Below, in pieces: positions 14,440 through 17,247 of a DNA stretch of 17,247 nt. The notes under the pieces were generated by a model. That model worked only from the letters and a program-made list of their open reading frames with translations. It was not told where the DNA came from and made no database searches. The stretch spans positions 1 to 17,247 of the forward strand of contig CAZRDB010000110.1 in the NCBI GenBank assembly GCA_964598695.1. Direction: 5' to 3'. A program made the position numbers and the translations under genes. Source of the stretch: CAZRDB01 sp964598695. Lineage in GTDB: Bacteria; Armatimonadota; Zipacnadia; UBA1398. Each line of letters opens with the position of its first letter. The first letter of the stretch is position 1.

Positions 14440-15310
14440 AGCCCCCGCCCCCGCCGCAGCTCGAGCTGCTCCCGCCGCTGCACCCCGAGCCGCTGCAGCC
14501 GGAGGAGGCGCCGGAGCTGTCCCCCTGCTGGGCCTTCGGGAAGAGCTGCTGGGCGTAGGGGAACGTCACCGCCGGGATCATGCCGATCCCGAACACGGCG
14601 GCGAGCAACGACAGCTCGTTCGTGGCCCCCCCCGGCGCGATCGTCGAGACACGGGCGCGTAGGCTCGCGAACTGCTCCTTCGCCCGGGCGAGCGCGAGAT
14701 CGCCCATCCGCGTCCTCCGTGCCCCCAGAGGCGCCATGACGAGGAGACAGCCCACGAGGGTCAGGACGACCAGGAAGCCGATGTTGTGATGGCCGCGGGC
14801 GAGCGCCACCGCGAGCTTCGCGAGTGACATCCCGAGGAGCACGCCCAGCCCGAGCGAGACGGCCACGAGATCGGGCAAGATCGTCGCGCCGGTCTTCAGC
14901 AGCCCCATCGACTTCAGTTCCTCGGCGATGGCGTCGCAGCTCATGTCGAGATCGCGCGAGAACCGGGGGGCGAGGGCGCGCCACGCCGGACCCGGCGCGC
15001 GGAAGGCGTCGAGGAGCGCGATCTCGACCGGGCGGCGCGCGAGACCCCGGGCCTCCTCGCTCGCCGTCGCGACCTCCTCGGCCGAGGTCTGCACGAGCAG
15101 CCCCCGATCCATCAGCGAGATGGCCGCCACGCGGATCACCTCGGCCTGCCCGCCGCGCAGGTGGGCGATGAGATACGGGTCGTCCAACTCGGGCGGGACG
15201 TCACAGGGACGCACCCGGCTCCAGAGCCGTAGTGCGACGTTCACCGCGATGACGAGCACCAGGTAGAAGGCGAGGAACTGTGGGCCGGGCAGGTCGAGGG
15301 GGTTGGGCAT
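14408..15310 (-). CDS. TIGR04222-like membrane protein with Gly/Cys-rich C-terminal tail
   Basis: This is a 300-residue protein, ATG start 9 bases after the stop of the nucleotidyltransferase gene. TM1 is at about 12-30. The motif PPELDDPYLIAHLRGGQAEV (39-58), followed by a helix and SLMDRGLL, matches what I recall of the TIGR04222 family of uncharacterised membrane proteins. Further hydrophobic segments lie at about 146-170, 176-195 and perhaps 232-256. After a short Gln/Ser linker the last 29 residues hold six Cys (272, 277, 285, 291, 295, 298) in an otherwise Gly/Ser sequence ending CGGGCGGCGG. Such tails resemble cores of ribosomally made, enzyme-modified peptides or metal-binding tails. 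Its operon carries a radical SAM/SPASM enzyme and a nucleotidyltransferase-fold protein, both candidates for modifying this tail. No function is established. Confidence 0.85.
   Translation of the reverse strand: MPNPLDLPGPQFLAFYLVLVIAVNVALRLWSRVRPCDVPPELDDPYLIAHLRGGQAEVIRVAAISLMDRGLLVQTSAEEVATASEEARGLARRPVEIALLDAFRAPGPAWRALAPRFSRDLDMSCDAIAEELKSMGLLKTGATILPDLVAVSLGLGVLLGMSLAKLAVALARGHHNIGFLVVLTLVGCLLVMAPLGARRTRMGDLALARAKEQFASLRARVSTIAPGGATNELSLLAAVFGIGMIPAVTFPYAQQLFPKAQQGDSSGASSGCSGSGCSGGSSSSCGGGGGCGGGCGGCGG
14411..14518 (-). other. Cys/Gly-rich tail-coding segment
   Basis: This segment encodes residues 265-300 of the membrane protein, almost only Gly, Ser and Cys. Cys spacing shortens toward the end (5, 8, 6, 4, 3), unlike a zinc-finger pattern. 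The codon mix is GGC/GGG/TGC rich, and the first codons of the channel gene overlap its end. Confidence 0.7.
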
Positions 15311-15319
15311 GGCCGCCGC

Positions 15320-16054
15320 TCACCCCAGCCTCTCGGCGCGGTCGAGCAGGAGCCCGGTCAGGTCCATCAGGTCGAAGACCAGCGGGCCGGCCACCCCGAC
15401 GGCGAGCGCGCCCTTCTCGCGGGCCTCGGAGATCCGCCCGAGCGCCTCCGCGAAGCGCGGCTCGCCGAGGTCGGCGACCAGCGCCTCCAGCGCCGCCTTC
15501 GGCGACTCGCTCGCCGTGCCCTCGAGCCCCAACAGGGTCGCTGCGCACGAGCGCAGCGGGCCGGAGATCTCACTCACGACCGTCGCGAGCTGCTCCTCCC
15601 GCAGACTGACCAGCGCGTAGCGCTCCCGCAGCCGCAGACGGAGGTTGAGCAGCACCTGGCGGAGCCGCGAGATCGCCGCCGACCGCGGGACCTCCAGACC
15701 GGCGAACGGGTCGGCGCCGTAGAGCACGCGGTGGCGCGAGAGGATGTCCTCGAACTTGACCGCGAACGCCTCAACAACGGCCGGCAGCTCCTCGGGCAGC
15801 ACGAACATCGCCCCGAGGCGGATCGCCGCCCGAGCGGTCCGCAGCGGCTCGCGGAGCGCGTCGGCCTGCTCCCGCGAGAACCGACGGAGCACGAGCAGGA
15901 CGTTGACATCCGAGGTGGCGCGGAGGCGACCCTCGGCCGCCGAGCCGAACAGCACCACCGCCGAGAGATCGTCGCCCCAGGCCGACTGGGCCGCCTTCAC
16001 GAAGGCGCCGAGGCCGCGCTGCACCTCGACCGGCAGACCCTCGAGCTTGTCCAT
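15320..16054 (-). CDS. Nucleotidyltransferase-fold protein with DxN active site and helical C-terminal domain
   Basis: This is a 244-residue protein. ATG 16054 has GGAGG seven bases upstream; the longer frame upstream is antisense noise. The N-terminal half is a polymerase-beta-type nucleotidyltransferase: SAVVLFGSAAEGRLRATSDV with Gly37-Ser38 and Asp49, followed by Val50-Asn51, so the usual DxD metal pair reads Asp-Val-Asn. Residues about 110-244 are helical (RLRQVLLNLRLRLRERYALVS and on), possibly a HEPN-like or kanamycin-nucleotidyltransferase-like helical bundle. The loss of one Asp may abolish or change metal-dependent transfer. It lies between the radical SAM gene (26 bases upstream) and the Cys/Gly-tailed membrane protein (9 bases downstream), so the three are probably co-transcribed. 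A role in modifying or sensing is inferred only. Confidence 0.85.
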   Translation of the reverse strand: MDKLEGLPVEVQRGLGAFVKAAQSAWGDDLSAVVLFGSAAEGRLRATSDVNVLLVLRRFSREQADALREPLRTARAAIRLGAMFVLPEELPAVVEAFAVKFEDILSRHRVLYGADPFAGLEVPRSAAISRLRQVLLNLRLRLRERYALVSLREEQLATVVSEISGPLRSCAATLLGLEGTASESPKAALEALVADLGEPRFAEALGRISEAREKGALAVGVAGPLVFDLMDLTGLLLDRAERLG

Positions 16055-16080
16055 GCGCTCTCCTCCACTCTCTCGCTCTC

Positions 16081-17151
16081 TCAGCCGTGCGGCCGAGCCA
16101 TCCAGCATCCCGGATCGGCCACGAAGGGATCGCCGTGGACCGCGGCGGCGAGGCACCGAAGCCCGCCCGCGCAGGTCCGCGCGTAGAAACACGACTCGCA
16201 ACCGGCCGGCGGCTCGTGCCGGCGCCGGAGCGACTGCAGCACCGTGCTGTCGAAGTACAGGCTCGCGAGGCTCTCCGCACGAAGGTCCCCGACGATCGTG
16301 GGCATCCGCCGGCACGGGGAGACCTCGCCATTTGACAGAACCGTAACAAGAGACCGGCCCGCCTCGCAGCGGTACGGCCGGCCACCCCCTGCCGCGAACT
16401 GCAGCGCCCGGTGGGCCGCGATCTCGGTCCTCCGTCTGCCCCCGTGCGTCCGCTCCTGGGCGAGGAGCCCCACGAACTCGAGGGTCTGCGCGGGAGTGAG
16501 CACCTGGTCGAGGTCGCCCCGCCCGAGCGGCACCATCCGGTCGGCCCAGACCCGGCCGACCCCGAGCCGGCGGCCGAGTCGGGCGACCTCGGGGAACTCG
16601 CGGTAGTTGTCGGGGCGCGCCGTGAACGAGAGCAGGGCGGAGACACCATGCTCCACAAGTCGCCGCACGCCGGCGACGGCGGCCTCGTAGCTGCCCGCGC
16701 CCCGGATCCGCTCGTGGGTCTCGCGCCCGCCGTCGATGCTCACCTGGACGAAGCCGACGCCCAGCCGGCCGAGACGCCGGGCCAGGGCGGCGTCGATCGT
16801 CGTGCCGTTCGTGAGGACGGCGAGCGACCAGCCGGGGCAGTCCCGCCGCACGGTCTCGAGCAGCCGGAGGAAGTCGGGCCGAACGAAGGGCTCACCGCCC
16901 GTCAGCGTAAGGTGGACGGTGGGGCCGCGACCGCGGCGCGCCCCGATGGCCCGGGCCAGATCCCCCATCGCCGCGAGCGCCGCGAGAAGGCCGTCCCAGG
17001 GGAGTTCCTCGGGCGGCGTCGCTTCCTGGTAGCAGTGCGCGCAGCGAAGGTTGCAGCGCTCCGTGACGTGCCACTGGAAGAGCAAGTGTCCCGGGAGACG
17101 CTCCCGGTCGACCGACCCGAGGCACTCGTCACGCGCGACCGCGCACTCCAT
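16081..17151 (-). CDS. Radical SAM enzyme with SPASM-like domain
   Basis: This is a 356-residue protein. ATG 17151 is chosen because GGGAG lies five bases upstream and the conserved part begins soon after; a GTG at 17196 would add 15 residues. The [4Fe-4S] cluster that cleaves S-adenosylmethionine is bound by Cys33, Cys37 and Cys40 in TERCNLRCAHCYQE. GGEP is at 85-88, and VLTNGT and VQVSIDG follow as standard barrel strands. The C-terminal region has seven Cys (262, 280, 318, 321, 327, 333, 349), with CX2CX5C at 318-327, as in SPASM domains that carry auxiliary Fe-S clusters in peptide-modifying enzymes (AlbA, PqqE and anSME types). It leads the visible right-hand operon, whose third gene encodes a Cys/Gly-tailed protein that is a plausible substrate. 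Substrate is not shown by sequence. Confidence 0.92.
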   Translation of the reverse strand: MECAVARDECLGSVDRERLPGHLLFQWHVTERCNLRCAHCYQEATPPEELPWDGLLAALAAMGDLARAIGARRGRGPTVHLTLTGGEPFVRPDFLRLLETVRRDCPGWSLAVLTNGTTIDAALARRLGRLGVGFVQVSIDGGRETHERIRGAGSYEAAVAGVRRLVEHGVSALLSFTARPDNYREFPEVARLGRRLGVGRVWADRMVPLGRGDLDQVLTPAQTLEFVGLLAQERTHGGRRRTEIAAHRALQFAAGGGRPYRCEAGRSLVTVLSNGEVSPCRRMPTIVGDLRAESLASLYFDSTVLQSLRRRHEPPAGCESCFYARTCAGGLRCLAAAVHGDPFVADPGCWMARPHG

Positions 17152-17247
17152 CGCCGCTCCCAGGACTCCCTGGCACGCAGCCTCCCACGCCCACACCAGC
17201 AGCCATCTTCCGGGCCGCCCGCCGGCAGTCCTTCGCGGGCGGGTGGC

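Noticed and set aside
16055..16080. GA-rich repeat between radical SAM and nucleotidyltransferase genes
   Set aside because: It is a purine-rich leader containing the ribosome-binding site; too short to call a separate repeat element.
17197..17247. Possible tail of another gene upstream of the radical SAM enzyme
   Set aside because: Frames are open here but the segment is too short to show any motif.

Overview
This window is very GC-rich, densely coded bacterial DNA holding 12 genes (one cut by the left edge, one broken by an assembly gap). The gene mix is secreted amidohydrolase-fold proteins in tandem, secreted glycosidases, a uroporphyrinogen-decarboxylase-like protein and a HEPN/MNT pair. 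It suggests an uncultivated, heterotrophic, high-GC bacterium of the Planctomycetota/Armatimonadota kind. That placement is inference from gene content; there is no rRNA or marker gene. A run of ten N flanked by low-quality sequence shows that this is a scaffold, probably from a metagenome.

Region 1 (1-4916, minus strand) is an operon of four tandem secreted paralogues of the imidazolonepropionase-like amidohydrolase superfamily. The genes overlap by 4, 4 and 8 nt. All four keep the fold signatures, but the metal-ligand positions are eroded: only one has the HxH motif, and I cannot find a full ligand set in any of them. Region 2 (5121-8724, plus strand) has a large secreted glycoside-hydrolase-like protein with a LamG-like C-terminal domain, followed by a well-conserved cytosolic bleomycin hydrolase/aminopeptidase C. 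A strong hairpin at 8758-8791 separates this from the convergent GH36 alpha-galactosidase-type gene (8815-10881, minus).

Region 3 (11082-11793, plus) is a small MNT nucleotidyltransferase plus HEPN pair (toxin-antitoxin type) on its own between minus-strand genes. The HEPN frame has no normal start codon where one is expected.

Region 4 (11836-17151, minus) is a tightly packed operon, read right to left: a radical SAM/SPASM enzyme, a nucleotidyltransferase-fold protein with a DxN active site, a TIGR04222-like membrane protein ending in a Gly/Cys tail with six cysteines in its last 29 residues, a K+ channel with a TrkA-N/RCK domain on both sides of the pore, and a uroporphyrinogen-decarboxylase-like protein interrupted by the gap. 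A peptide-modifying type of radical SAM enzyme co-transcribed with a membrane protein carrying a RiPP-core-like Cys/Gly tail is the best candidate for an undescribed system here: membrane-anchored tail modification, perhaps linked to an NAD/ligand-gated K+ channel. This link is inference from operon structure.
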